A DNA stretch of 20,746 nt from positions 1 through 20,746 of the forward strand of contig JACZVU010000028.1 of the NCBI GenBank assembly GCA_022572485.1. Reading direction: 5' to 3'. The notes beneath the pieces are model-generated. The model saw only the letters and a program-made list of their open reading frames with translations. It did not search any database and had not been told where the DNA came from. Below are positions 13,761 to 20,746 of the stretch, piece after piece. A program made the position numbers and the translations under genes. Every line of letters begins with the position of its first letter. Position 1 is the stretch's first letter. Source of the stretch: Myxococcales bacterium (GTDB lineage: Bacteria; Myxococcota_A; UBA9160; SMWR01).

Positions 13761-15014
13761 TTATTCCGCTCGCCCGAAGACCAGCACTGCGTTGGTTCCA
13801 CCGAAGCCGAAAGAGTTCGAAATGGCAACCCTGATGCGAGTCTCGCGGGCCTTATTGGCCACATGATTGAGTTCGCATTCGGGGTCCGGTCGGTCCAAGT
13901 TGATGGTCGGCGGCAGGATTCCGGTCTGCAACGCCCTCACACACAGCAACGCCTCGACAGCTCCGGCCGCACCGAGCAGATGCCCGGTCATCGACTTCGT
14001 CGCCGACACCGCCAGCCGTTGGGTATGCTCACCAAACAGCGCCCGAATCGCGCGCGCCTCAGAGGGGTCACCCTGTGGCGTGCTGGTCGCATGGGCGTTC
14101 AAATGATCGACATCGCACGGATTCAGGCCCGCGTCTGCAATCGCGAGGCTCATACACCGCTGGGCGCCTTCGCCACTCTCGGTCGGTTGTGCGACGGCAG
14201 CGGCGTCGGCCGTCATCCCGTAACCGAGAAGGTGCGCCTGGATGTCTGCGCCGCGCGCGCGCGCGCCCTCCAGATCCTCGAGGATCAAAACCGCGGCGCC
14301 CTCCCCGATCACGAAGCCGTCGCGATCGACGTCGAATGGGCGGCTCGCGGCGGCGGGACTTTCGTTGCGCATCGAAAGCGCTTTCATGTTCGCGAATCCC
14401 GCAACGCCGATCTCCGTGATCGGAGCTTCGGCTCCACCTGCCAGCATCACGTCCGCATCGCCTCGCTCGATGGCGCGAGCGGCCACACCAATGGAATGAG
14501 CACCCGACGCACACGCCGCCGTCTGGCAGAGATTCGGTCCGCGCAAACGGTGCCGGATCGCCACATAGCCACTCGCCATGTTGCAGATCGACATCGGAAT
14601 CGTGAACGGGGACACCCGGCGAGGGTTGGATTCCTTCATCTTCGCGATGGAATCAGAGAGGGTCTCGAGTCCGCCGATCCCCGAACCAATCGCCACTCCG
14701 CAGCGCTCGCTCTCCGCGTTCCCGAGATCCAGGCCCGCATCCCGCATAGCCTCACGCGCGGCTGCCAGAGCCAGCAGCGTGAAGCGGTCCAGACGGCGCA
14801 CCTCTTTGGCGGGCAGATCGCCGAGATCCAAATCGTTCGAGGCCTGGGCGGCGATTCTGACCGGAAATTCGGAAGTGTCGAATCGTTGGATCGCGCTGAC
14901 ACCGGATCGGCCTGCGATCGCGGCGTTCCAGGTTTCGTCCGCGGTCGCTCCGAGCGGGCTCACGCAACCAAAACCCGTAATAACGACCCGTCGACCAGTG
15001 GGAGGGCGAGGCAT
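13761..15014 (-). CDS. fabF: 3-oxoacyl-ACP synthase II (FabF)
   Basis: FabF condenses malonyl-ACP with acyl-ACP during chain elongation in type II fatty acid synthesis. The 417-residue product starts [14 protein letters not shown]. It shows the full Cys-His-His active site: Cys168 (T-A-A-C-A-S-G), His308 ([12 protein letters not shown]) and His345 ([15 protein letters not shown]), plus Lys340. The end has the usual [10 protein letters not shown]. The frame extends to 15086, but that part overlaps acpP. ATG 15014 is 4 nt after the acpP stop with GAGG 9 nt upstream. Because fabH is missing from this locus, initiation must use an enzyme encoded elsewhere or an alternative route. Confidence 0.96.
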   Translation of the reverse strand: MPRPPTGRRVVITGFGCVSPLGATADETWNAAIAGRSGVSAIQRFDTSEFPVRIAAQASNDLDLGDLPAKEVRRLDRFTLLALAAAREAMRDAGLDLGNAESERCGVAIGSGIGGLETLSDSIAKMKESNPRRVSPFTIPMSICNMASGYVAIRHRLRGPNLCQTAACASGAHSIGVAARAIERGDADVMLAGGAEAPITEIGVAGFANMKALSMRNESPAAASRPFDVDRDGFVIGEGAAVLILEDLEGARARGADIQAHLLGYGMTADAAAVAQPTESGEGAQRCMSLAIADAGLNPCDVDHLNAHATSTPQGDPSEARAIRALFGEHTQRLAVSATKSMTGHLLGAAGAVEALLCVRALQTGILPPTINLDRPDPECELNHVANKARETRIRVAISNSFGFGGTNAVLVFGRAE

Positions 15015-15018
15015 CGCG

Positions 15019-15255
15019 TCAGGCCTCGATCTTGTCCTGCACATAGCGGACCACATCTTGAATCGTCTGGATCTTCTCCGCGTCATCGTCGGGAATCTCG
15101 ATGTCGAACTCTTCTTCCATCGCCATCACGAGCTCGACGATATCGAGTGAGTCGGCACCGAGATCATCGATAAAGTTGGCCTTCGGCGCGAGCTCTTCCT
15201 TCGTCACGCCGAGCTGTTCGACGATGAGCGCCGAAACGCGGTCTTCCAGACCCAT
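15019..15255 (-). CDS. acpP: Acyl carrier protein (AcpP)
   Basis: The 78-residue acidic protein carries growing acyl chains on a 4'-phosphopantetheine attached to Ser36 in the D-L-G-A-D-S-L-D motif. Helix 2 ([15 protein letters not shown]) and the following I-P-D-D-D-A-E-K-I are typical. A strong Shine-Dalgarno (GGAGGT, 7 nt upstream) precedes ATG 15255, as expected for one of the most abundant cell proteins. It lies 24 nt after fabD and 4 nt before fabF. The fabG gene that often lies between fabD and acpP is absent. Confidence 0.97.
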   Translation of the reverse strand: MGLEDRVSALIVEQLGVTKEELAPKANFIDDLGADSLDIVELVMAMEEEFDIEIPDDDAEKIQTIQDVVRYVQDKIEA

Positions 15256-15279
15256 GTTCCCACCTCCGGAATGAACGGT

Positions 15280-16236
15280 TTAGCTTGGCTCCGCACCAGA
15301 CGCGAGGGCGAATCGCTCGGCATCCGTAAAATCATCGGGTGACGACAGCCAGGCGCGCTCCAGCCCACGCGAGATCCGCGCTACCAGGCCGCTCAGCACC
15401 CGCCCCGCCCCCACTTCGAGCACGTGCGTCACGCCCAACGCCACCATACGCTCGATCATTTCCACAAATCGCACGGGGGCCGTGACTTGCCTCTCCAGCA
15501 GCGCCGCCATCCGCTCGGGATCATCGTTGGGCTCCGCTTCGACGTTGGTGATGACCGGCGGCGAGGCTTTGGAGAACCGAACGCGGCCCAACTCCGTCGC
15601 GAGCTTCTCCGCTGCAGACGCCATCAACGGACAGTGGAAGGGTGCTGAGACGGTCAGCGGAATCGTTCGCTTCGCACCTTCCTCGAGCGCGCGCAAGCAA
15701 GCCAACTCGACGGCCGCCGCGTCGCCCGCAATGACCGTCTGCTGTGGCGCGTTGTAGTTGGCGGGAACGACCACGCCACCCGTCGCGGCGCGCGCGGCAT
15801 CGCAGGCGCGCTCGACGTCGCCCGGAGCCAGGCCAAGGATCGCCGCCATCGCGCCGCGCCCTTCCGGAACCGCCTCTTGCATGAACCTTCCCCGCACATG
15901 TACCAACCTGACGGCCTCCTCGAAATCGAGAGCACCACTCGCTACGAGTGCTGTGTATTCGCCAAGGCTATGGCCCGCCACGAAATTCGGAGCGATCGAA
16001 TTGCGCTCCCGAAATGCGCGAAAGAGCGCAATGCCGGTGGTGAGAATCGCGGGCTGCTGAACTTCGGTCCGCAGTAACGCCTCGTCGGGCCCCTCGAAGC
16101 AAATCCTCGAGAGCGCAAAGCCCAACGCAGCGTCGGCGGCGTCAAAGATTTCCCGGGCGGCCGACGAGTCGCGATAGATTTCGCGCCCCATTCCGACTTC
16201 CTGAGACCCCTGGCCGGGGAAGAGCAGTGCGAGCAC
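15280..16236 (-). CDS. fabD: Malonyl-CoA:ACP transacylase (FabD)
   Basis: FabD transfers malonyl from CoA to ACP. The 318-residue product starts V-L-A-L-L-F-P-G-Q-G-S-Q. It has nucleophile Ser90 (G-H-S-L-G-E), substrate-binding Arg115 (H-V-R-G-R-F-M-Q-E-A-V-P-E-G) and catalytic His201 (S-A-P-F-H-C-P-L-M). Near the end is the typical G-V-T-H-V-L-E-V-G-A-G. The frame is open to 16545 but runs through rpmF. I chose GTG 16236, 8 nt after the rpmF stop with AAGG 7 nt upstream; no ATG fits. It sits directly after rpmF, where plsX and fabH are found in many genomes. Confidence 0.94.
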   Translation of the reverse strand: MLALLFPGQGSQEVGMGREIYRDSSAAREIFDAADAALGFALSRICFEGPDEALLRTEVQQPAILTTGIALFRAFRERNSIAPNFVAGHSLGEYTALVASGALDFEEAVRLVHVRGRFMQEAVPEGRGAMAAILGLAPGDVERACDAARAATGGVVVPANYNAPQQTVIAGDAAAVELACLRALEEGAKRTIPLTVSAPFHCPLMASAAEKLATELGRVRFSKASPPVITNVEAEPNDDPERMAALLERQVTAPVRFVEMIERMVALGVTHVLEVGAGRVLSGLVARISRGLERAWLSSPDDFTDAERFALASGAEPS

Positions 16237-16244
16237 GAGACGCC

Positions 16245-16427
16245 TTACGCCTCTTCGGTCTGGATGATTTCGCGACCTCGGTAGGTGCCACAGTTCGGGC
16301 ACACGCGGTGCGGCGCCTTCGGCTCCTGACATTGCGGACAGGTGCTCCGTGCGGGGGTCCCGATCGCGTCGTGCGACCGCCGTTTGTTGCGCTTGGACTT
16401 GGACGTACGCCGCTTGGGAACAGCCAT
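16245..16427 (-). CDS. rpmF: 50S ribosomal protein L32 (RpmF), zinc-ribbon form
   Basis: The 60-residue basic protein starts with the hallmark [13 protein letters not shown] and continues R-R-S-H-D. It carries a zinc ribbon (CPQC at 30-33, CPNC at 43-46) followed by G-T-Y-R-G-R. L32 is part of the large ribosomal subunit. All four cysteines are kept, so this is the zinc-binding (C+) paralogue rather than the zinc-independent form. ATG 16427 shares its A with the yceD stop (TGATG), and a strong GAGGAGG lies just upstream. The yceD-rpmF pair is widely conserved. Confidence 0.96.
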   Translation of the reverse strand: MAVPKRRTSKSKRNKRRSHDAIGTPARSTCPQCQEPKAPHRVCPNCGTYRGREIIQTEEA

Positions 16428-17005
16428 CAGTTGCCTCCTCGGACCAGATCGTCTCGGATGCCCGCGAGCACTGCGAACGGAGAATCCGACTTCGTTTCCT
16501 CGCAGCCGCAACCCGCAACGGCGAGATTCGCTCCACACCGGGCACACAGGCCTGGACACTCTTCTCGACACAGTGGCTTCACGGGAAGCGCCAGTGATAC
16601 GAGTTCGACGAAAATCGACCCTAGATAGATCTCACTACCCCGAAACCAGCCGGTCTCCAATTCGTCACCCAGACACAGACCGTCCCGAGACAACGCCGCA
16701 GCTCCTTCTGGATCCGCGGGCACCCGGTTTCCCGCCGGTTCGAGGAGCAAACGAAACTCCTCGCTGAGCCGGTGACGATAGCGCGCGAGGCAGCGCCCGC
16801 ATTCGAGTTCCACGACACCGACGACACCGCCCTCGAGCCGGATATCGTCTCCGACCCGCTGGGCCCGGCAGAACAGCTGGACGGCTTCCGCGAGCTCGCC
16901 CGGCAAGCTGGACTCGGTCGCGAGCGCCGAGTGCCACCAGGCAGCGTTGCCTTCGAACGAAAACAAAACCGGCAATTCTTTCAGTCGATTGAGCGGGATT
17001 TTCAT
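16427..17005 (-). CDS. yceD: YceD / DUF177 family protein (23S rRNA accumulation protein)
   Basis: The 192-residue product matches DUF177. It has an N-terminal beta-rich part with [12 protein letters not shown] and an acidic middle. A C-terminal cysteine cluster reads [17 protein letters not shown] and probably binds a metal. E. coli YceD is linked to 23S rRNA accumulation, and the gene is nearly always next to rpmF. ATG 17005 ([10 protein letters not shown]) is the most natural start; a GTG three codons upstream (17014) is possible. The gene appears to be first in the long minus-strand operon, facing gltX across a short divergent region. The extra C-x-C-x-C end (A-G-C-G-C-E-E) is a small oddity. 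Confidence 0.88.
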   Translation of the reverse strand: MKIPLNRLKELPVLFSFEGNAAWWHSALATESSLPGELAEAVQLFCRAQRVGDDIRLEGGVVGVVELECGRCLARYRHRLSEEFRLLLEPAGNRVPADPEGAAALSRDGLCLGDELETGWFRGSEIYLGSIFVELVSLALPVKPLCREECPGLCARCGANLAVAGCGCEETKSDSPFAVLAGIRDDLVRGGN

Positions 17006-17151
17006 GCTTTGCACCGCTCACAGCCCGCGCCGGCCCGCGCGCCTCACTCCGCAGTATGGAAAGTGAGCAAAAACAGTAGCTTGGGTGGGCTGGTGAGATA
17101 GCAAAGCGCACTCTCAGAGGCAACCGCGCGGCTTCGGTATGCTGATCCGCC
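17006..17151. promoter_or_regulatory. Divergent promoter region between yceD (minus) and gltX (plus)
   Basis: Both operons must start here unless transcription enters from elsewhere. On the minus strand TTGCCT-N17-TATCTC (17123-17095) is a weak sigma70-like match for yceD, with a leader of about 80 nt; CATACT nearer the gene is another -10-like word without a good -35. On the plus strand TATGCT (17138-17143) ends 8 nt before the gltX ATG. No Shine-Dalgarno is visible before gltX, so its message could be leaderless. None of these is strong. Confidence 0.35.
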
Positions 17152-18561
17152 ATGTCCGCGGTCCGCACCCGATTCGCGCCGAGCCCCACGGGCTTCCTCC
17201 ATGTGGGATCGGCGAGAACCGCCCTCTTCAACTGGGCATTCGCCCGCCGCCACGGCGGAAAACTCCTGCTCCGCATTGAGGACACCGATCGTGATCGATC
17301 GACTCCCGAATCCGAGCGCGCGATCCTCGAAGGGCTCCAATGGCTCGGAATCGACTGGGACGAGGGCCCGCTGCGCCAGAGCGAATTCGCGGATCGCCAC
17401 CGAGCGGCGGTCGAGCGCCTGCTCGCAAGCGGGCGCGCCTACCGCTGCGTGTGCACGGCCGAGCAGCTCGAAGAGCGCCGCTCGGCGACCATCGCGGCGG
17501 GCGAGAAGTGGACCTACGACCGGCGCTGCCGAGACCTCGATCTCGGCGCCGATGTGGGGCCGCACACGGTTCGCCTGCGGCTACCCGAGAGCGGCGATCT
17601 CAGTTGGGACGATCTGGTCTTCGGCAAGAGCGGCCAGGACGCCTCGGAGATCGGAGACCGGATCATCCAGCGCAGCGACGGGTTGCCGCTCTATCACCTC
17701 GCCGTGGTGGTCGACGACCTCGCAATGGGAATCACCCACGTGATCCGCGGCGCCGACCACCACCCCAACACACCGCTCCAGATCGCGCTCTACCATGCAC
17801 TGGAGGCGAAGCCTCCCGAGTTCGCCCATGTTCCACTGATCGTCGGTGCGGGTGGCAAAAAACTCAGCAAGCGGCGGGATCCGGTCTCCGTCCAGCACTT
17901 CCGCGAAGAGGGCTACCTGGCCCCAGCGCTGCGAAACTGGCTGATCCGAATCGGTTGGTCGCACGGCGACCAAGAGGTCTTCTCGTCCGATGAAATCTGC
18001 GCGCTCTTCGACCTCGGCGCTGTAAACCGCTCCGCCGCGCAAGCGGATGGCGACAAGTTGCTATGGCTCAACCAGCACTACCTGAAGGAGCTTCCCGCGC
18101 CGAGCCTGGCTGAGATGCTCGCGCCATTTCTGTCCGCCGAGGTTGGCCGCGAAGTGCCCGTCACCGCCGAACTCGCCACGCTCGCGGAGCTGCAGCGCGA
18201 ACGCGGCAAGACCCTGCTAGAAATGGCCCGCCTCTCGCGCTGGTTCGTCATCGAGGCGGTCGATTTCGATGCGAAGGCCGTCGCGAAGCACCTGAAGCCG
18301 ACCGTCGAGCCCGCGTTGCGCGAGCTGCGCGACGGCCTCGCCAAGCTCGACACCTGGTCGAGAGATGCGATCGAGGCGGTGTTTCTGGGCGTTCTCTCCG
18401 CTCAGGGAGGCATGAAGATGGGCAAGCTCGCCCAGCCGGTGCGCGTTGCGATAACGGGCGGCACCGTGTCGCCGGGCATCTTCGAAACCCTCGAAGTCCT
18501 CGGCCAGTCGCGCACTCTCGTGAGAATCAACCGCGCACTCGAGCTCATCGACGTCGGTTGA
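17152..18561 (+). CDS. gltX: Glutamyl-tRNA synthetase (GltX)
   Basis: GltX charges tRNA-Glu with glutamate, and in bacteria lacking GlnRS also charges tRNA-Gln for later amidation by GatCAB. The 469-residue class I enzyme has F-A-P-S-P-T-G-F-L-H-V-G (HIGH-type, His17-Val-Gly) and K-K-L-S-K-R (KMSKS-type, 236-241). A Cys99-x-Cys101...Cys126 arrangement resembles the zinc site of E. coli GluRS, but the fourth ligand (His) is replaced by Asp128. The catalytic core also has R-I-E-D-T-D and G-I-T-H-V-I-R-G-A-D-H. A helical anticodon-binding domain fills the last 150 residues. ATG 17152 fits the family start, although no Shine-Dalgarno is visible. A tRNA-Gln follows 34 nt downstream on the same strand. 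Confidence 0.97.
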   Translation: MSAVRTRFAPSPTGFLHVGSARTALFNWAFARRHGGKLLLRIEDTDRDRSTPESERAILEGLQWLGIDWDEGPLRQSEFADRHRAAVERLLASGRAYRCVCTAEQLEERRSATIAAGEKWTYDRRCRDLDLGADVGPHTVRLRLPESGDLSWDDLVFGKSGQDASEIGDRIIQRSDGLPLYHLAVVVDDLAMGITHVIRGADHHPNTPLQIALYHALEAKPPEFAHVPLIVGAGGKKLSKRRDPVSVQHFREEGYLAPALRNWLIRIGWSHGDQEVFSSDEICALFDLGAVNRSAAQADGDKLLWLNQHYLKELPAPSLAEMLAPFLSAEVGREVPVTAELATLAELQRERGKTLLEMARLSRWFVIEAVDFDAKAVAKHLKPTVEPALRELRDGLAKLDTWSRDAIEAVFLGVLSAQGGMKMGKLAQPVRVAITGGTVSPGIFETLEVLGQSRTLVRINRALELIDVG

Positions 18562-18586
18562 GGTTCCCGGGCGGCTCGGTTATAGA
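18558..18586 (+). promoter_or_regulatory. Candidate sigma70 promoter of tRNA-Gln
   Basis: TTGAGG (18558-18563, 4 of 6 to TTGACA) and TATAGA (18581-18586, 4 of 6 to TATAAT) are separated by exactly 17 nt. The -10 ends 9 nt before the mature tRNA 5' end, the spacing expected for a very short 5' leader. The -35 overlaps the gltX stop codon. This suggests the tRNA can be made independently of gltX. Confidence 0.5.
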
Positions 18587-18595
18587 AATCCCAGT

Positions 18596-18669
18596 TCCCC
18601 GGTCGTCTAATGGCAGGACAGCAGGCTCTGAACCTGTCAATGGAGGTTCGAATCCTCCCCGGGGATCCA
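18596..18669 (+). tRNA. tRNA-Gln (anticodon CUG)
   Basis: The 74-nt sequence folds as a full cloverleaf. The acceptor stem TCCCCGG pairs with CCGGGGA. A D-arm is closed by GTC/GAC. The anticodon stem GCAGG/CCTGT has loop CTCTGAA, giving anticodon CTG (codon CAG). The T-arm is GGAGG-TTCGAAT-CCTCC. The CCA end is encoded. The U1-A72 pair is a typical tRNA-Gln identity feature; the discriminator base is U73. It lies 34 nt after gltX on the same strand. Confidence 0.95.
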
Positions 18670-18694
18670 CAACCCGCGACTCGGTCATCCGCGG

Positions 18695-19570
18695 TCAGTA
18701 GGGGAAGAAGAGCCGGTCGGGCAGCAGCACGACCAGCAGCGCGCCCGCCGCAATCGCGGGCCCAAACCCGAAGGGCGCGTTCCATTTGCGGATCGCCAAC
18801 GCCCAGCCCACGCCAAGCACCAGACCCATCAGCGAGGCTGCCAGGATGGCTTCCATCACGCCGATCGGCCCGAGCACCGCGCCAATCATCGCAAGGAGCT
18901 TGATGTCTCCAAGGCCTACCCCGGGGAACCAGACCCAGTAGTCCAGGCTCGAAGGCTTGGGGATTTTCTCGCCCGGCCCGGGCCAGTGTTCGAAACGGCG
19001 ACCCATCGCGGTGGACAAGCGCGCGTGGGCGAATCCGACAGACCAGAGTGCACCACCACCCACCAGGGCTCCGAGGCTCGAATGGAGCCATTCGTAGACG
19101 AATGGCGCACCTGAGAGCGACTCGACGGCGGGCACCACGACCAGGGCGACCACGAGGCCCCCGACAGAAATCTCGTCGGGGATGATCTGATGGTCGATGT
19201 CGATTACCGACGCCGCGATGAGCGCGGCCGCAAAGACGCACCAGACGGGTGTCATCGGCGTCGCTCCGTGCTGCCACGCGATCGCGGCGAAGAGCAACCC
19301 GGTGAAGAGTTCAACTGCGGGGTAGCGAATCGAAATCTTCGACCCGCAGCGACGGCAGCGCCCGCGCAACCACAGGTAGGCGAGTACGGGCACGTTGTCC
19401 CACGCCGACAGCGCGGCGCGGCAAGCGGGGCAGTGAGACCCCGGGCGGACCAGCGATTCACCTCGGGGAAGCCGATGGATCACGACGTTCAGAAAGGATC
19501 CAATCGCGAGTCCAAAGCCGAGTGCGGCGATGGTGATGAAGCCGGGCGGGAGCGCGCTGAACTCGCTCAT
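18695..19570 (-). CDS. pilD: Prepilin peptidase / N-methyltransferase (PilD, family A24)
   Basis: PilD cleaves the leader of type IV prepilins and type II secretion pseudopilins in the inner membrane and N-methylates the new end. The 291-residue product has the N-terminal G-S-F-L-N-V-V-I-H-R-L-P motif. A cytoplasmic methyltransferase-linked domain follows with paired cysteines C47-x-x-C50 and C72-x-x-C75. Several TM helices carry the aspartyl protease residues Asp124 (V-I-D-I-D-H-Q-I-I-P-D) and Asp222 (the G-L-G-D motif followed by I-K-L-L). Both halves are intact, so it should be bifunctional. ATG 19570 is 20 nt after the upstream permease stop. An inverted repeat covers this gap and ends just before the ATG. 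No pilin gene is visible here, but the enzyme implies that type IV pili or a T2SS exist in the organism. Confidence 0.95.
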   Translation of the reverse strand: MSEFSALPPGFITIAALGFGLAIGSFLNVVIHRLPRGESLVRPGSHCPACRAALSAWDNVPVLAYLWLRGRCRRCGSKISIRYPAVELFTGLLFAAIAWQHGATPMTPVWCVFAAALIAASVIDIDHQIIPDEISVGGLVVALVVVPAVESLSGAPFVYEWLHSSLGALVGGGALWSVGFAHARLSTAMGRRFEHWPGPGEKIPKPSSLDYWVWFPGVGLGDIKLLAMIGAVLGPIGVMEAILAASLMGLVLGVGWALAIRKWNAPFGFGPAIAAGALLVVLLPDRLFFPY

Positions 19571-19571
19571 C

Positions 19572-19597
19572 TCGATAGCCTAGGGCGGCACTATCGA
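19572..19597 (-). repeat. Inverted repeat at the permease/pilD junction
   Basis: TCGATAG and CTATCGA form a 7-bp perfect stem around a 12-nt loop. The repeat overlaps the last codons and stop of the permease gene and ends 1 nt before the pilD ATG. The only Shine-Dalgarno-like AGG lies in the loop. It may tune pilD translation or partly stop transcription; there is no U-tract. Confidence 0.35.
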
Positions 19598-20361
19598 AAA
19601 TCCCGCCGCTCGAAGATCATCGCCGCGAGCACGAGGATGATCGCCACGTAGCCGGCACCGTAGAGCGCGGGAAACCAGATGTCCGAAGCGGCGATGGGAA
19701 GCTGGTGGGATGCCTCGATGGAAAGGTTGAAGCTCTCGAGATCCGGCAGGATGCGGTGCATCCAGACAGTGCCCTCGCGCACGAGCACGCTCGACGAACT
19801 TGCGCCGTGATCCCGGAGGCCCCGCGTCAGGTGCCCGACGGTCCAGAGGCCGCACGAGAAGAACGATGCGAGGAGCGGTGTCGTGAACGACGAAAACAGC
19901 GTCGCAAGAGCCACGACGAGAGCCAATTCGACAGCGATCAGGGCGAGCGCCGCGAGATGGGTGAATCCAAGCGGTGCGCCCATCAGCAGCGAAACTCCGG
20001 CAAAGAAGGACGCCATGATCGCAACCTGAAGCCAGATGATCAGGGTCAGTCCCGTATATTTCCCGATCAGGAACTCCGCCCGCGAGAGTGGTCTCGACAA
20101 GATCGTGTAGACGGTTCGCCGCTCGATCTCCTTGTGGATCAGGCTGACGCCGACAAAAATTGCAATTGCCACGGAGAACAATCGAATCGACGCAAAGGCG
20201 AAGTCCTGCACCATCCGTTCCCTTTCGACATACGAAAGCATCGAAAGGGCAGCGCCGAAAAGCATCATCGCCAGTGCGAAAAACAAAAGGGTATAGAGCA
20301 ACTTGTTGCGAATCGCTTCCCGGGCCGTATTGACGGCCATTGCCCAGATCCGACCGATCAC
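19591..20361 (-). CDS. ABC-2 type transporter permease
   Basis: This is the membrane half of an ABC exporter, paired with the ATPase encoded directly upstream. The 256-residue product has about six hydrophobic segments, near 20-43, 59-77, 104-127, 134-157, 162-180 and 232-250. The cytoplasmic loop after the second segment contains [27 protein letters not shown], a signature of ABC-2 permeases of the NatB/GldF/NosY type. It ends F-E-R-R-D-F-R. The start is a GTG overlapping the ATPase stop by 4 nt. The substrate cannot be read from the sequence; nearby pilD may be coincidental. Confidence 0.88.
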   Translation of the reverse strand: MIGRIWAMAVNTAREAIRNKLLYTLLFFALAMMLFGAALSMLSYVERERMVQDFAFASIRLFSVAIAIFVGVSLIHKEIERRTVYTILSRPLSRAEFLIGKYTGLTLIIWLQVAIMASFFAGVSLLMGAPLGFTHLAALALIAVELALVVALATLFSSFTTPLLASFFSCGLWTVGHLTRGLRDHGASSSSVLVREGTVWMHRILPDLESFNLSIEASHQLPIAASDIWFPALYGAGYVAIILVLAAMIFERRDFR

Positions 20362-20746
20362 CGGGAACCTTCCTCGGTATTTGCTTCATTCACCGTGGAC
20401 AAAAAAATCGACTCCAGTGAGACGCGATGGGGTGTTACCGAAATCACATCGGCACCCGCATCGAGCGCAACCCGCAGCGCCTCACTCGAATCTTTCTCGG
20501 CAATCCGGAGTTCGATGCGATCGCCGTGCCCGCGCAACTGCGCCCCGAAACGCTCTTCCAATCGGGTCGCGGTTTCCGCGGGCAGGTTGGCAAACACCAG
20601 GTCCGTCTCCGGCTCCCCGGCGTGGAGAAACGCGTCGATGGCACCCTCGTAGCGAATTTTCCCGTTTACGATGATGGCCACCCGATCGCATAGCATTTCC
20701 ACGTCCGAGAGAATGTGGGTGTTCATGAAGACCGTCTTTCCCTCGG
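20358..20746 (-). CDS. ABC transporter ATP-binding protein, C-terminal part (cut by window edge)
   Basis: The frame is open to the right edge, so only the last 128 or so residues are present; Walker A, the signature motif and Walker B lie outside. What is visible starts [16 protein letters not shown] with the H-loop histidine, then [18 protein letters not shown]-terminal alpha/beta extension of about 85 residues follows, common in ATPases paired with ABC-2 permeases, and includes the usual S-L-E-S-I-F-L end. The Met at 20726 is internal (N-T-H region) and not the true start. The stop overlaps the permease start by 4 nt. Confidence 0.92.
   Translation of the reverse strand, partial: EGKTVFMNTHILSDVEMLCDRVAIIVNGKIRYEGAIDAFLHAGEPETDLVFANLPAETATRLEERFGAQLRGHGDRIELRIAEKDSSEALRVALDAGADVISVTPHRVSLESIFLSTVNEANTEEGSR

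Noticed and set aside
13589..13864. N-terminal extension of the rpiB-glyA frame up to 13864
   Set aside because: The first 92 codons overlap the fabF end and the spacer, lack RpiB similarity, and a GGAG-rich leader precedes the ATG at 13588.
13863..15173. Long plus-strand open frame (436 codons) opposite fabF and acpP
   Set aside because: It is the antisense shadow of two well-supported genes in GC-rich DNA; its translation is Arg/His-rich with no recognisable domain.
17044..17565. Minus-strand open frame (173 codons) opposite the gltX start
   Set aside because: It lies antisense to the conserved GltX catalytic core and has no recognisable content.
18674..18694. Possible terminator hairpin after tRNA-Gln (CCGCG...CGCGG)
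   Set aside because: The stem is only 5 bp with a long loop and no T-tract on either strand; too weak to annotate.
18402..19277. Minus-strand open frame (291 codons) overlapping the gltX end, the tRNA and pilD
   Set aside because: It crosses a tRNA gene and part of gltX and is out of frame with pilD; the translation is Arg/Gly-rich without motifs.
1..20746. CRISPR arrays, insertion sequences, phage genes or toxin-antitoxin pairs
   Set aside because: I searched by eye on both strands and found no regularly spaced repeats, transposase motifs, terminal inverted repeats or small toxin-like gene pairs.

Overview
The window is GC-rich bacterial chromosome, tightly packed, with no insertion sequence, phage gene, CRISPR array or long repeat. 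Gene content and order suggest a deltaproteobacterium in the broad sense (Myxococcota, Desulfobacterota or a related uncultured lineage). The strongest hint is the order yceD-rpmF-fabD-acpP-fabF-rpiB-glyA-nrdR-ribD-ribH-nusB, which from memory resembles the fatty-acid/riboflavin supercluster of Geobacter-like genomes. This placement is inference. Almost everything is read from the minus strand (right to left); only gltX and a tRNA-Gln lie on the plus strand. No gene-free stretch exceeds 300 bases. The largest gaps are 172 nt (fabF to rpiB), 156 nt (M17-N gene to DUF4388 gene), 138 nt (DUF4388 gene to cheY) and about 146 nt (yceD/gltX divergent region).

Left region (1-8642) is a chemosensory cluster. 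In transcription order it holds a DUF4388(PATAN)/degenerate receiver/GAF protein, a CheY-like regulator, CheA, two different CheW proteins, a six-TM methyl-accepting protein, and a zinc-ribbon/receiver protein cut by the window edge. From cheA to the MCP gene all junctions overlap by 4 to 8 nt, so the core array is probably translationally coupled. No CheR, CheB, CheD or CheC is visible. Two sigma28-like sites with the expected 11-nt spacer precede the DUF4388 and cheY genes. The output could be flagella or type IV pili; the window does not decide.

Middle region (8643-17005) is a housekeeping superoperon: YceD and L32, fatty acid synthesis (fabD, acpP, fabF), sugar-phosphate and one-carbon metabolism (rpiB, glyA), NrdR, two riboflavin genes (ribD, ribH), NusB, and a stand-alone leucyl-aminopeptidase N-terminal domain protein. 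Two things stand out. rpiB and glyA form one uninterrupted reading frame, a predicted 580-residue bifunctional fusion. The cluster also lacks plsX, fabH, fabG, ribE and ribBA, although the remaining junctions are almost seamless.

Right region (17006-20746) has gltX and tRNA-Gln(CUG) on the plus strand, the tRNA with a good candidate promoter of its own. Convergent to these lie a prepilin peptidase and an ABC-2 exporter (permease plus the C-terminal end of its ATPase), cut by the right edge.
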